Positions 35,495 through 44,439 are shown, counted from the first letter of the stretch. The stretch: 64,000 nucleotides of DNA from Prochlorococcus sp. scB243_495K23 (GCA_000635495.1 JFLW01000001.1:62001-126000); one strand, 5' to 3'. The notes: generated from the sequence alone by a model not told the origin. Numbers and translations: made by a program.

Positions 35495-35554
35495 TCTTAG
35501 AAGTTAATAAAAACTATATTACTAATATAATCTTTGGTAAAGCTAAATAATTTT

Positions 35555-36709
35555 TTATTTAAAGGGTATAGATTTATTTTCAATATCAATTTCCATCTTA
35601 GTTTGTTTATTAACTTCATTTAGCCAAGGATAAATTATATTTTCCATATTTTTATCAAACCACTTATGCAAGCTAATGGTGCTTTTCGCAAAAAAACCCC
35701 TCCTTCTTTTATGTTTCCCGCCTGCTCCAGGATCAAATAAATGGATACTATTTTTTATTGCCCATTCAATTGGCTGGTAGTAGCATAATTCAAAATGTAA
35801 ATTAGATATTTCTTCTTGACTACCCCAATATCTACCCCATAAGTTTTTTTTATTTTTAACGCACATCGACATAGCAAAAATATCATTTGAATCATTTTTT
35901 GATGCGCTAAAAAGTAAAAGATTTTTTTTATTATCAAGAATTTTTTCGAAAAATGTAGGAGTTAAATATTTACTTCCCCAGACTCCCCACCTTGAACAAT
36001 GCTGTTCATAAAAATCATGCATTTTTTCGAGCATTTCTTGATTGATATCAATGTCATTAAAAATTTTTATTTTAATATCTTGTTTAGTAATTGATTTCCT
36101 CTCTTTTTTTATATTTTTTCTCTGATTAGAGTTAAATCTTGACAGAAAATCATCAAACGTTTTTTCTCCATTACTCCTCCATTCACTGCTGGAATTTATC
36201 CATTCATGGTATCCCAAAGATTTAAGATGGTCCCCCCAGCTTTCATCAATATATAAAAAATTACAACTTAAAATTTTGTTTGTAATTGCGAAGCTTTCGA
36301 TATGATTTATTAGTAAATTTGTAATCTCTTTCTTATCTTCATTTTTTTTATATAGAAATTGATATCCATTTACAGGACTATAAGGACTCATTCCAATTAA
36401 TTTAGGGTAATAATTTAAATTCAGCTCTTGAGCCAATCTTGCAAATGATTGATCAAAAATGAATTCTCCATAGCTATGATTTTTTAAAAAAAGTGGAGCA
36501 ATTCCTAATATTTCTTCATTTTTATAAGCAACAAAATATAGAGGTTGCCAACCAGTTTCTCTTGAGACACTTTTTGATATTTCAAGGTTTTTAAGCCAAG
36601 TCCATTCATAGAATGGATTATTGATTTCATTTATTAATTCATTCCATATCTCCTTGGAGATTTCCTTAATTGACAATTTGACTTCAACTTTATGTATTTT
36701 TTGGTTCAT
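35555..36709 (-). CDS. FemAB/GNAT-like acyltransferase (DUF482 type)
   Basis: A 384-residue protein of the peptidoglycan-biosynthesis/FemAB-like acyltransferase group (DUF482). A GNAT-like fold is implied by YFVAYKNEEILGIAPLFLK and the C-terminal half holds the family motifs RKNIKKERKSI, GRYWGSQ, FELCYYQPIEWAI and FDPGAGGKHKRRRGF. Related proteins transfer amino acids or acyl groups to cell-wall or other acceptors, but for the cyanobacterial group the substrate is unknown. It is the third gene of a minus-strand run behind PTPS and a RibD_C reductase, starting 17 bases after the reductase. Confidence 0.85.
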   Translation of the reverse strand: MNQKIHKVEVKLSIKEISKEIWNELINEINNPFYEWTWLKNLEISKSVSRETGWQPLYFVAYKNEEILGIAPLFLKNHSYGEFIFDQSFARLAQELNLNYYPKLIGMSPYSPVNGYQFLYKKNEDKKEITNLLINHIESFAITNKILSCNFLYIDESWGDHLKSLGYHEWINSSSEWRSNGEKTFDDFLSRFNSNQRKNIKKERKSITKQDIKIKIFNDIDINQEMLEKMHDFYEQHCSRWGVWGSKYLTPTFFEKILDNKKNLLLFSASKNDSNDIFAMSMCVKNKKNLWGRYWGSQEEISNLHFELCYYQPIEWAIKNSIHLFDPGAGGKHKRRRGFFAKSTISLHKWFDKNMENIIYPWLNEVNKQTKMEIDIENKSIPFK

Positions 36710-36726
36710 TTATTATTGAATTTATT

Positions 36727-37377
36727 TCAAATTTTTTTGTAATGAATATGGATTTCATTATTCATTAAATTTTTAACTGATTTTATTTCCCATAGTCTTT
36801 TGAGATTAAAAATCTCATTTGTTTTTTCTGGAGGGATCCATGTATATTTACCTCCAATAATTTGTGGAATTATTGTAATTTTTATATCTGTTATGAGATC
36901 CTCTTTTATGAATGAATTTATAAGTTTTGCACCTCCTAAAAGAGCTAGATCATTTATTCCTTGTTTTTTAAGTGAAATTAAAGTTTTACTCCATGAATCT
37001 TCAAAAAAGAGTTGTTTCTCGAAGTCATTATTTGACGAATTATCAACTTTACTTGAGCTTATTAGCCATCTTCTAATTGGTTGACGAAAGTATTTCCAAT
37101 CACTGTTAAATTTTTTGCTATTTGAAGCAACTATAGAAATTGGTTGTTTTTTTGATATTGTTACTTCGTCATTACCATTGAGATTTTTAATTAGGTAAGT
37201 TGATTGATGAGCTATTAAAGTACCTAAACCAAAAATGGTGGCGTCCACTATTGATAAGTGTTGATTTAACATTTTTTTATCTTCTTCGCTTCCAAGATGC
37301 GATTCTCCACCTCCAGGAAATGCAATCCTCCCATCAAGACTAGAAGCTATAACAATTATTACTCTTGGGATACTCAA
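36727..37377 (-). CDS. RibD_C / dihydrofolate-reductase-like reductase
   Basis: A 216-residue protein of the DHFR-like RibD C-terminal domain family. It shows PRVIIVIASSLDGRIAF at the start, LGSEEDKKML, and the NADPH-binding GVNDLALLGGAKLINSF-like region (INDLALLGGAKLINSF) and a late IIPQIIGGKYTWI. No deaminase domain of RibD/RibG is attached. The reductase substrate could be a diaminouracil, a pterin or dihydrofolate. Its ATG overlaps the stop of the PTPS-like gene by 4 bases, which strengthens a pterin role. Genuine folA was not seen in this window. Confidence 0.82.
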   Translation of the reverse strand: MSIPRVIIVIASSLDGRIAFPGGGESHLGSEEDKKMLNQHLSIVDATIFGLGTLIAHQSTYLIKNLNGNDEVTISKKQPISIVASNSKKFNSDWKYFRQPIRRWLISSSKVDNSSNNDFEKQLFFEDSWSKTLISLKKQGINDLALLGGAKLINSFIKEDLITDIKITIIPQIIGGKYTWIPPEKTNEIFNLKRLWEIKSVKNLMNNEIHIHYKKI

Positions 37378-38300
37378 GTTTGTGAGATTAAACTATTTTC
37401 AAATTTCAACTTCAATGAATTGGTTAGCTTTTGATCAACATAAATTTCTGCAGCATTATTTGGGCTCTCTTGGAGTCTTATTTTGTGTAATGTTGCGCCA
37501 AGTTCATGTATTGGATTTTTAAGAATATCAGAAATATATAAAGCTATATTTTCAGCAGTTGGAACACAATTTTGGAAAAATTCGATGTCTTTATTTAGAA
37601 AAGTATGATCTAGTTGTTCAACAACCAAGTCATTAATTATCTCATGGAGCGCAGATAAGTCGCAAACCATTCCCGTTCTTTTATCAATGTCTCCTTTTAC
37701 AGTTATATCGACAAGATAGTTATGACCATGTCCATTAACTCTGGCACATTTCCCATAGATTTTTTTATTTTCATCAAAGGAAATCTCTTCTTTTGCAAGT
37801 CTATGTGCGGCTGCAAAATGAGTTTGTACTGTTAAAAATGCTTCCATGTTTTTTCCAAAATAATCTGCCCATAAATTTGGGTTTTCATAAAGCCTTAGAC
37901 TTGTAAGAGGTAAATCGTCCTTTAGACGACTCCAAATAACTTTTACTAATGCTTCAGTTGTTGGAAGTATACCCTCTTGATTATTAACATTAAATTCAGG
38001 CCAGACATCATTTAAAAAACGAAAATCTAATTGTCCAGTAACCTTATCTTTAATAGAGTGTTTTACATCAGAGAGATTAAGTACCATTCCATCAGAGTCT
38101 AGTTCTCCACCCATTGAAACAATAAGTTCATAATTATGACCATGACCTGGTGCAATACTGCACTTTCCAAAAAGAGATAAATTTTCTTCTGGGCTTTTTT
38201 CAGGCAGCCAATAACGGTGACTAGAACTAAAGCAGGCACGTCGAGTTATGACGCATTCACGTCCTTTTCCATGAGATGGTTTGGATTGTGTAGAAGTCAT
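37374..38300 (-). CDS. Two-domain 6-pyruvoyltetrahydropterin synthase/QueD protein
   Basis: A 308-residue protein made of two tandem PTPS-like domains. Domain 1 (about 17-150) has zinc ligands His28, His53, His55 and Cys47 in CSIAPGHGHNY; domain 2 (about 157-300) has His166, Cys185 in CARVNGHGHNY and His191, His193. The catalytic Asp-His pair is intact in domain 2 (QLDHTFLN, Asp231-His232) but is QLDFRFLN in domain 1, with His replaced by Phe. PTPS and QueD convert dihydroneopterin triphosphate to pterin or 7-deazaguanine precursors. It is first in the reductase-acyltransferase run and divergent to aroK. Confidence 0.88.
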   Translation of the reverse strand: MTSTQSKPSHGKGRECVITRRACFSSSHRYWLPEKSPEENLSLFGKCSIAPGHGHNYELIVSMGGELDSDGMVLNLSDVKHSIKDKVTGQLDFRFLNDVWPEFNVNNQEGILPTTEALVKVIWSRLKDDLPLTSLRLYENPNLWADYFGKNMEAFLTVQTHFAAAHRLAKEEISFDENKKIYGKCARVNGHGHNYLVDITVKGDIDKRTGMVCDLSALHEIINDLVVEQLDHTFLNKDIEFFQNCVPTAENIALYISDILKNPIHELGATLHKIRLQESPNNAAEIYVDQKLTNSLKLKFENSLISQT

Positions 38301-38350
38301 ACCTGTCTGCGATAATACTATCTTAAGGTTTTAAATACGCTTTTGTCTTT

Positions 38351-38908
38351 ATGGAACAATCCATTATCGAAAAAACAGTTCGTGCTATTAAGGGCAGAAG
38401 CATATTTTTAATAGGAATGATGGGTTCTGGTAAGTCACAAACTGGTTTGAAGCTGGCTGAATTATTGAAGTATAAATACATTGATTTAGATTCATTAATA
38501 GAGAAGTTGGCAAAAAAATCTATCAATCAAATTTTTAATGATGAAGGAGAAGATAATTTCCGCGAATTAGAAACAAAGTGCCTTAAAGAAACTATCAAAA
38601 TTCCTTCATTAGTAATCTCAACTGGGGGAGGAATAGTCACTAAATCGGAAAACTGGGGAATCTTAAGGCAGGGAATAATTGCTTGGATAGATCTCGACAA
38701 GGATATAGCAATTGAAAGATTGAAAAATGAAATTGAAAATAGGCCACTCCTTCAGGGAAAGAATCTAAATGATTTATATATGAGCATTTTTCAATCTAGA
38801 GAAAATTTGTATTCTCAAGCAGATTTAAAAATTCAAGTAAAAAAGGAAAATATTGAAGAAGTTGCTATGAAAATAATTAATGCAATTTATAAAGAAATAA
38901 TTAGTTAA
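38351..38908 (+). CDS. aroK: Shikimate kinase
   Basis: A 185-residue kinase that phosphorylates the 3-hydroxyl of shikimate, leading to chorismate and aromatic amino acids. Walker A is LIGMMGSGKSQTG (about 21-32), the shikimate-binding FREWE-like segment reads NFRELETKCLKE, and the STGGGIV loop and the RPLLQG lid segment follow. Length and order are canonical. It is divergent from the PTPS gene with about 50 bases of shared promoter, and its 3' end overlaps the downstream convergent gene by 4 bases. Confidence 0.95.
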   Translation: MEQSIIEKTVRAIKGRSIFLIGMMGSGKSQTGLKLAELLKYKYIDLDSLIEKLAKKSINQIFNDEGEDNFRELETKCLKETIKIPSLVISTGGGIVTKSENWGILRQGIIAWIDLDKDIAIERLKNEIENRPLLQGKNLNDLYMSIFQSRENLYSQADLKIQVKKENIEEVAMKIINAIYKEIIS

Positions 38909-39162
38909 TCTGGCTCAATTCTTACTGCAAACCATTTGATAACGTATCCTAATTTTATTTCTAATTCATAAGTGCTTTCCAATAATTCTTCAAAAAATTC
39001 CTGATCAGGATCTTCTATATTTTGATATATTGTTTGTGTTTCTGTCTTACTAAGCCAATTCTTCAACCATAAAATTGCTTCTTGCTTTGATACAATTTTT
39101 TCCTTTGAATCTGGCTCTAATAATACATAATGATCTGATGCTCTTATTAGTGGATTTGACAT
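38905..39162 (-). CDS. Small hypothetical protein, 85 residues
   Basis: An 85-residue acidic soluble protein, MSNPLIRASDHYVLLEPDSK at the start, then ILWLKNWLSKTET and a hydrophobic/aromatic tail (IKWFAVRIEPD). The pattern and conserved-looking DQEFFEELLESTYELEIKLG block suggest a real compact domain. No family known to me. Its start codon is one base from the start codon of the divergent lumenal protein gene, leaving no room for a promoter outside coding sequence. Confidence 0.6.
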   Translation of the reverse strand: MSNPLIRASDHYVLLEPDSKEKIVSKQEAILWLKNWLSKTETQTIYQNIEDPDQEFFEELLESTYELEIKLGYVIKWFAVRIEPD

Positions 39163-39163
39163 A

Positions 39164-39871
39164 ATGAAAATTCTTCTTGGATTAATTCTTTGCTTGGTTT
39201 TTCAAGGAATCTTTCTAGAAAGATCTTTTGCTCTAGTTGATTCTAACGTACGAGAGTTTTTGGAAAATCGTGTAAATCAATGGCCAGAATTATATTTGCC
39301 AAATTTTAAATTATCGGATACTTCTAAGGATTTAATTTATCCTAAATGGTTCGAGGGTAATTGGCTTGTTACTTCTCAAGATATAGTTAATGATTCAGAA
39401 GAGCCAGTTATTTATGAAGTAAATTTCTTTAAGAATGATTCAGATTTAATTGTTGGTAATCGTGCAAAAAATTCCGAATCTATTGGAAAGGCAATATTTG
39501 GTGAAACCTTAATCAAAGTTGTAAATGATCCTCAATCTATTAATAATCAAATTACTTATTTAAAAGATGATTTTTATATTGATTCAAGAATTACAGGGAG
39601 AAATCAGATCCAAGATAATGATATTTTTTTCGCAGATGAGCTAGTTATACAGACAGCACATAAGCCAGGCGCTTCAAGGATTAATCAGGTAGAGACCATT
39701 AGTAAATTTCAAAAATGTTCCGAAGAAATATTGGAAGTTGATAATTCAATCAAACCATCAATTTGTGGAGTGCAATATGTTGCTTCTTATGGTTCAAAAG
39801 TTGGTGATCCTTCTATTCATGCTATCAAAACAAATAAATATAAATTAAAGTTTGAATTTATTGAGAGTTAG
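39164..39871 (+). CDS. Exported, probably lumenal conserved protein
   Basis: A 235-residue protein with an N-terminal signal sequence (MKILLGLILCLVFQGIFLER then a probable cleavage near SFALVD). The mature part is polar and mostly beta-sheet: PKWFEGNWLVTSQDIV, NQITYLKDDFYIDSRITG and KPGASRINQVETISKFQ. It looks like a conserved cyanobacterial/plant-type lumen protein (I think of the DUF6816 group, but I am not sure). Its 3' end overlaps the GST gene by 14 bases. A thylakoid-lumen or periplasm location follows from the signal only. Confidence 0.72.
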   Translation: MKILLGLILCLVFQGIFLERSFALVDSNVREFLENRVNQWPELYLPNFKLSDTSKDLIYPKWFEGNWLVTSQDIVNDSEEPVIYEVNFFKNDSDLIVGNRAKNSESIGKAIFGETLIKVVNDPQSINNQITYLKDDFYIDSRITGRNQIQDNDIFFADELVIQTAHKPGASRINQVETISKFQKCSEEILEVDNSIKPSICGVQYVASYGSKVGDPSIHAIKTNKYKLKFEFIES

Positions 39872-40583
39872 CACTAAAAAGATATTCTTCTAAGTTATTC
39901 CTCCACATAAAAAGATTTTCTAAATAAGGGTTATTTATGTATTCTTGGCTCCCCTCTCCTGAAAGAATTGGTCCTGCAGACTTTGGAAATTTAATAAGAG
40001 ATAATTGAGCAGCAATTGAAATATCTGCAATTGATAAACTATCTCCAACTAAATATTTCTTGTTGATCAAGGATTTTGATAAAGTTTCCAGTAATTTTTG
40101 GAGTTCTAAATTATCTTTAGAAGACAAAACTACATTAGAAATTTTACTAAGATTTTCAAAAGGTAATTTATCAACAATACTTTTAACTGAAGAAGGTATT
40201 TCATCTGGAAGTAATGCAGTTCTTAGCTGTGGATTTTCTATTGCAGATTTTATTAAAGCTTTTCTACAAGTTGTAGCCATTGTAGTATCTGCCCAGTCTT
40301 CAATTAGTTTGCATTGTGCAAATAATATTGGATCATCCGGAAAAAGTGGATTGTTTTCATTTTTTTTGTCTATATATTCGCAAATAGTTGAAGAGTCATT
40401 AATTACTTGATCATTACTATCGACTATTATAGGTACTTGTTTTTGACCTGATAATTTAAAGATTTCAAATTGGCCTATTCCAGGTGTTACTTCTTCAACT
40501 CGATATTGTAGTTTTTTTGCATGAAGAGCCATTCTTGTTTTTAAACAAAAAGCACTATGCCTAAATTGATATAATGTAATCAT
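39858..40583 (-). CDS. Glutathione S-transferase-like protein
   Basis: A 241-residue protein with an N-terminal thioredoxin-fold domain (ITLYQFRHSAFCLKTRMAL, Cys13) and the conserved KQVPIIVDSN cis-proline and DSSTICEYI segments, followed by an all-helical C-terminal domain with SIADISIAAQLS (the DxxL/N-capping box region). GSTs conjugate glutathione to electrophiles or serve as reductases; the CxxK/Cys form here may act as an Omega/Lambda-like thiol transferase. Prochlorococcus makes glutathione, so the activity is plausible. Substrate unknown. Confidence 0.88.
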   Translation of the reverse strand: MITLYQFRHSAFCLKTRMALHAKKLQYRVEEVTPGIGQFEIFKLSGQKQVPIIVDSNDQVINDSSTICEYIDKKNENNPLFPDDPILFAQCKLIEDWADTTMATTCRKALIKSAIENPQLRTALLPDEIPSSVKSIVDKLPFENLSKISNVVLSSKDNLELQKLLETLSKSLINKKYLVGDSLSIADISIAAQLSLIKFPKSAGPILSGEGSQEYINNPYLENLFMWRNNLEEYLFSANSQ

Positions 40584-40637
40584 GCTGTTTAATGTTTGTT
40601 AAAACTTAGCTAAAAAAGTAATCTATTTGTGGAGCTG

Positions 40638-40847
40638 ATGGGCGAATTTTTCTCTAATGTTGCGAGATATCCAAAGTATTTGATATCCATCATTGTAGGG
40701 GGACTTGTTGCTTTGCTTGAACCTTTATTCAAGAATAGATCAAATCCACTCACAATAGTAGGTTTGATATCTTCTGTCTTAAGTGCTTTCATAACTGTTT
40801 ATTTTGTCTTGCAAGCGATGACAAACCCAATAAATTTACAACCATAA
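40638..40847 (+). CDS. DUF751 / Ycf33-like membrane protein
   Basis: A 69-residue protein beginning at the ATG of MGEFFSNVARYPKYLIS; an in-frame GTG three codons earlier is the alternative start. It has two hydrophobic helices (YLISIIVGGLVALLEPLF and LTIVGLISSVLSAFITVYF) joined by a basic turn (KNRSNP). The pattern matches Ycf33/DUF751, conserved in cyanobacteria and some plastids, implicated loosely in cyclic electron flow. The stop overlaps the rbfA ATG by one base, so it leads the rbfA-hemD run. Confidence 0.82.
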   Translation: MGEFFSNVARYPKYLISIIVGGLVALLEPLFKNRSNPLTIVGLISSVLSAFITVYFVLQAMTNPINLQP

Positions 40848-41239
40848 TGCCAAATAATTACCGTCTTGCAAAAGTTTCTTCTCTTTTGAAGAAAGAAATA
40901 ACCCTTATTTTGCAGAATGATTTAGAAAATGATCTTATTAGAGATCATTTCGTCAATATTTCTAAGATTGATTTATCAGGTGATTTGCAACACTGTAAAA
41001 TTTATATAACCTCAACTGCTCAAGAGAAAGTGAGGAAAGAAATTGTATCAAACTTGAATACTGCTAAAAGCTCTATAAGGCATAGTTTAGGAAAAAGAAT
41101 TGAGATGAGAAGAGTTCCAGAGATAATTTTTAAGGACGATGTAGTTCTTGATAAAGGATTATCAGTCTTGAAACTTCTCGATGAATTAAAAAATAAAAAT
41201 CAAAATCATAATGTTGAGGACAAGGATGCCAAAAGTTGA
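40847..41239 (+). CDS. rbfA: Ribosome-binding factor A
   Basis: A 130-residue KH-like protein needed for late maturation of the 30S subunit and cold adaptation. It shows YRLAKVSSLLKKEITLIL at the start, INISKIDLSGDLQHCKIYITS-type core (ISKIDLSGDLQHCKIYI) and the RHSLGKRIEMRRVPEIIF motif, followed by LDKGLSVLKLLDEL and a hydrophilic tail. Size is normal. It shares one base with the Ycf33-like gene and runs into hemD, which probably begins inside its last codons. Confidence 0.95.
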   Translation: MPNNYRLAKVSSLLKKEITLILQNDLENDLIRDHFVNISKIDLSGDLQHCKIYITSTAQEKVRKEIVSNLNTAKSSIRHSLGKRIEMRRVPEIIFKDDVVLDKGLSVLKLLDELKNKNQNHNVEDKDAKS

Positions 41240-42023
41240 TCTACCCCTTGATCAAAGAAATATAATTATTACTCGATCAAAAGAAGGCATATTGGATATA
41301 AAAAAGATATTTATAAGCAAGGGCGCTAATGTATATGATTTACCTGCAATAAGTATTACTGATCCTGATGATTTGAATCCTCTTGATGAAGCCTTAAATC
41401 AAATAAATGATTTTCATTGGATTATTTTTTCCAGTAGTAATGGGATCAAATTTGTGGATAAAAGACTTAGATACTTTAATAGTTCATTAAAAGAATGTTC
41501 TAAAAAAACAAAAATCGCCGTAGTCGGAGAAAAAACCTCAAAAACTCTTGATGATTTTGGGATTAAGGCTGATTTCATACCTCCAGAATTTGTTGCTGAA
41601 AGTTTAATTGATAATTTCCCAGTATCTGGTTATGGACTTCGAGTTTTTGTACCAAGAGTTCAAACAGGTGGTAGGGATTTAATTGCAGATCAATTTAGAA
41701 AGGCTGGTTCTCGTGTATTTGAGGTTGCTGCATATGAAACTAGATGTCCTAAATCAATTCCGGAAGAAACAATTGATATTATTTCTAATCGAAAAGTCGA
41801 TGCGATTATTTTCTCAAGCGGTAAAACCGTAGTAAATGCTGCTTTTTTACTAGAAAAAAAACTTGGTAGACAATGGTTAGAATATTTTGAACAAATTAAA
41901 TTATTAACTATTGGACCTCAGACAACAAAAATATGTAACAAGATTTTTGGAAGAGTTGATAGTCAGGCACAAAAATATACTTTTGAAGGACTACTAGATG
42001 TAGCAATTAATATTTTTAATTAG
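41226..42023 (+). CDS. hemD: Uroporphyrinogen-III synthase
   Basis: A 265-residue enzyme that cyclises hydroxymethylbilane with ring D inversion, the precursor of chlorophyll, haem and corrin. The start is put at the ATG of MPKVDLPLDQRNIIITRS, 14 bases inside rbfA, since the five residues before it look like rbfA read in another frame. Markers are WIIFSSSNGIKFV, VVGEKTSKTLDDFG, FVPRVQTGGRDLIADQF, and DAIIFSSGKTVVNA and LLTIGPQTTKIC in the second half. HemD is very divergent in sequence and these are the family-conserved spots. Convergent overlap of 8 bases with the next gene. Confidence 0.9.
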   Translation: MPKVDLPLDQRNIIITRSKEGILDIKKIFISKGANVYDLPAISITDPDDLNPLDEALNQINDFHWIIFSSSNGIKFVDKRLRYFNSSLKECSKKTKIAVVGEKTSKTLDDFGIKADFIPPEFVAESLIDNFPVSGYGLRVFVPRVQTGGRDLIADQFRKAGSRVFEVAAYETRCPKSIPEETIDIISNRKVDAIIFSSGKTVVNAAFLLEKKLGRQWLEYFEQIKLLTIGPQTTKICNKIFGRVDSQAQKYTFEGLLDVAINIFN

Positions 42024-42483
42024 AAAAATTTTTATAGTTCTTTTCAACTAAATCTTTGAACCTATCAATATTGGTCTGTAATTCGTTTGTAACCATTTTT
42101 CCTAAAATATTTTCTTCCATAAACCGAGCAATCATTTTTGGTAGTTCATAAGTTATTGCTAAATTTACTGTTGTGATTTGATCAGTTTTACTTTCGAAAA
42201 CTACTGATCCCTCAGTTGGTAAACCTCCTATTGATTTCCATTTAAGTTTGCTTTTTTCAACCCTTTCTGTAATTTGAGCTTTCCATTTAAACCGAAAGCC
42301 ATTTGCAGCTAAAGTCCATTCTGTTAAATCTGGTAACGTATTAGTTTCTTCGTCAACTGTTTTTACAGATTCAATCCAGCTCATCCAAAGTGACATTGAG
42401 TCTAAATCGCTCCATGTGTCCCATACATTTTCAAGAGGCGCATTAACAACTGTTATTACGTCATGTTTTAGCCAAGTACCCAT
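42016..42483 (-). CDS. SRPBCC/polyketide-cyclase-like protein
   Basis: A 155-residue protein with the START/SRPBCC helix-grip pattern: VITVVNAPLENVWDTWSDLD at the N-terminus, WTLAANGFRFKWKAQITE in the sheet, SVVFESKTDQITTVNLAI, and a long C-terminal helix (MVTNELQTNIDRFKDLVEK). Such proteins hold a hydrophobic ligand. It is transcribed with zds, 3 bases downstream of the zds stop, and a close zds-SRPBCC pairing hints at a carotenoid-binding or carotenoid-delivery role, which is inference. Confidence 0.85.
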   Translation of the reverse strand: MGTWLKHDVITVVNAPLENVWDTWSDLDSMSLWMSWIESVKTVDEETNTLPDLTEWTLAANGFRFKWKAQITERVEKSKLKWKSIGGLPTEGSVVFESKTDQITTVNLAITYELPKMIARFMEENILGKMVTNELQTNIDRFKDLVEKNYKNFSN

Positions 42484-42486
42484 TAA

Positions 42487-43941
42487 TTAACTTACTGCAA
42501 GATTTTTTGCTAACTCGGCTTTCTTCTCTAAAATTGCCGCGGCAGCTAAATGACCACTCATTGTAGCTCCCTCCATAGAGTCTATATAATCTTGTTTTGT
42601 ATAACTACCAGCCATGAAGAAATTAGATATAGATGTTTTTTGATCGGGTCTGAAAGGTTCCATACCGGGAGCTTCTCTATAAAGTGATTGTGGAATTTGT
42701 ACCACGTTACTCCAAAGCAATTTAAGGTTTTTTGAGGATGGGAAAAGACGGCGAACCTCTTTATCAATCTCTTTTGTAATTCTTTCTGTGGATCTTCCCA
42801 TCCATCTATCGCCAGGAGTTAAAACACATTGGAGAAGCGATCCCATATCTTTTTTTCTATAGTCTGCTGGACTTGCTAGTGCTAAATCAGCAAAACAACT
42901 GAAAGAGGCATCAGCAGAATAAAGAAGGTTATCTAGTCCAATTGGTTCGTTTCCAGTATTATCTTTTTGTAATTCAGTAACCCAACCGTCATATCTTAAT
43001 TGGATTGTGGCAACAGCTACAGCTCTAAGTTTTTTTAAACCTTCAAATTCTTTAAATTGATACCATTCTTTTGGAATTATTTTTTTTATTCCAGGGACAT
43101 CACAGGCAGCTAGAAATTTATCTGCAAACACTGCCTTAATTCCTTCAGGAGAAGATATTTTTAATTGATTTACTGAATAAGCGGAAGATTCCTTTTCATA
43201 AATGATTTCTTCTACCTTATGATTAAGATGTATTTTTGCTCCTTTGTTTGTGATGTAGTCGACGATAGGTTGCGTTAGCCACTTATGTGGGGAACCTTTT
43301 AAAAGATTAAGTTTTGAGGCTTCTGTTTTTGAAGCAAACATCATGAATATAGTTAGCATGCATCTTGCTGAAATATCTTTGCAATTAATAAAACCTAATG
43401 CATATGCGATAGGATCCCACATTCTTTCTAAACTTTTTTCGCTTCCACCATGGTTTAAAAACCATTCTCTAAAACTGATTTTATCTAGATCTCTAATTAT
43501 TTTCATTGCGCCTTCATAGTCTATCAATCCTCTAACGATTGGACTTGTTCCTAAAGCTAAGGCATTTCTGAACTTATCTACCCAAGTAAGTTGTTCGGTG
43601 GTAAAAAAAGCTTTAAGTCCGTTAAAAGGAGCACCTAAAGGGAATCTGAAGTCTAACGATTTTAAATTACCACCATTATTGATAAATAGATGAGTATGGT
43701 CTTTCGGGAGTAAATTGTCTAGAGCTCCCACTTTTTTCATTAATTTAAAAAGATTTGCATAATTGTAAAAAAATACATGTAAACCCATTTCTATGTGGTT
43801 GCCATCCTTATCTTCCCAACTGCCTACTTTACCTCCCCAAAATGACCTGCTCTCGTAAATTTCTACTTCGTGGCCTTCATCAACTAAATTGACTGCTGCT
43901 GTAAGACCAGCTAATCCAGAACCAACTATTGCAATTTTCAC
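42487..43941 (-). CDS. zds: Zeta-carotene desaturase
   Basis: A 484-residue CrtQ/Zds-type FAD-dependent desaturase converting zeta-carotene to lycopene in the plant-type pathway of oxygenic phototrophs. The FAD motif is [14 protein letters not shown] (about 6-19) with [16 protein letters not shown] after it; [18 protein letters not shown] and the C-terminal [18 protein letters not shown] are diagnostic of the PDS/ZDS family, and the former region of Zds rather than phytoene desaturase. It lies divergent from the IscA/SufA-type gene with about 100 bases between starts. Confidence 0.95.
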   Translation of the reverse strand: MKIAIVGSGLAGLTAAVNLVDEGHEVEIYESRSFWGGKVGSWEDKDGNHIEMGLHVFFYNYANLFKLMKKVGALDNLLPKDHTHLFINNGGNLKSLDFRFPLGAPFNGLKAFFTTEQLTWVDKFRNALALGTSPIVRGLIDYEGAMKIIRDLDKISFREWFLNHGGSEKSLERMWDPIAYALGFINCKDISARCMLTIFMMFASKTEASKLNLLKGSPHKWLTQPIVDYITNKGAKIHLNHKVEEIIYEKESSAYSVNQLKISSPEGIKAVFADKFLAACDVPGIKKIIPKEWYQFKEFEGLKKLRAVAVATIQLRYDGWVTELQKDNTGNEPIGLDNLLYSADASFSCFADLALASPADYRKKDMGSLLQCVLTPGDRWMGRSTERITKEIDKEVRRLFPSSKNLKLLWSNVVQIPQSLYREAPGMEPFRPDQKTSISNFFMAGSYTKQDYIDSMEGATMSGHLAAAAILEKKAELAKNLAVS

Positions 43942-44040
43942 TTTTTCTTAAAATTATAACAAATCAAGTTTGTATAACGTTTGTTCTATGCATCCTATCG
44001 ATTAAGTTTTTATATTATTAATAGTAGAACCCCCTTGTTT

Positions 44041-44433
44041 ATGGAAAATGTAGAAGTTAAACAGGAAATTAAAAATTCTGATGATGGCAAAGGTATCCTA
44101 ATTACGAATGATGCTATAGAACAAATTTCAAATTTATTGAAGGGCCAAAGTGATAAAAAAGCACTAAGGGTAGGAGTAAGATCTGGCGGTTGTAGTGGGA
44201 TGAGTTATACGATGGATTTTATAGGAACTGATGAAATAAATCCCGATGATAAAGTTTATGATTATTCATTAAAAGTTGATCAAAGCTTTCAAGTTGTTTG
44301 TGATCCCAAAAGTCTTTTATATATTTATGGAATGCAGTTAGATTTTAGTAAGGAATTAATTGGAGGTGGCTTTAATTTTGTAAATCCCAATGCGTCTCAA
44401 ACTTGCGGTTGTGGAAGCTCTTTTGCAGTTTAA
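44041..44433 (+). CDS. Fe-S carrier, IscA/SufA (A-type)
   Basis: A 130-residue A-type protein that accepts and hands over 2Fe-2S or 4Fe-4S clusters. The start is the ATG of MENVEVKQEI; a 20-residue in-frame upstream stretch reads as non-coding. The three cluster cysteines are Cys51 in SGGCSGM and Cys122 and Cys124 in TCGCGSS, all present. It is divergent from zds, and the suf operon lies 38 kb away in the window. Whether it acts as SufA or as IscA cannot be judged, since the lineage has more than one. Confidence 0.93.
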   Translation: MENVEVKQEIKNSDDGKGILITNDAIEQISNLLKGQSDKKALRVGVRSGGCSGMSYTMDFIGTDEINPDDKVYDYSLKVDQSFQVVCDPKSLLYIYGMQLDFSKELIGGGFNFVNPNASQTCGCGSSFAV

Positions 44434-44439
44434 TAAATA

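Noticed and set aside
43981-44040. N-terminal extension of the IscA/SufA-type protein
   Set aside because: Twenty upstream residues lack conservation features; the ATG at 44041 gives the normal family start.
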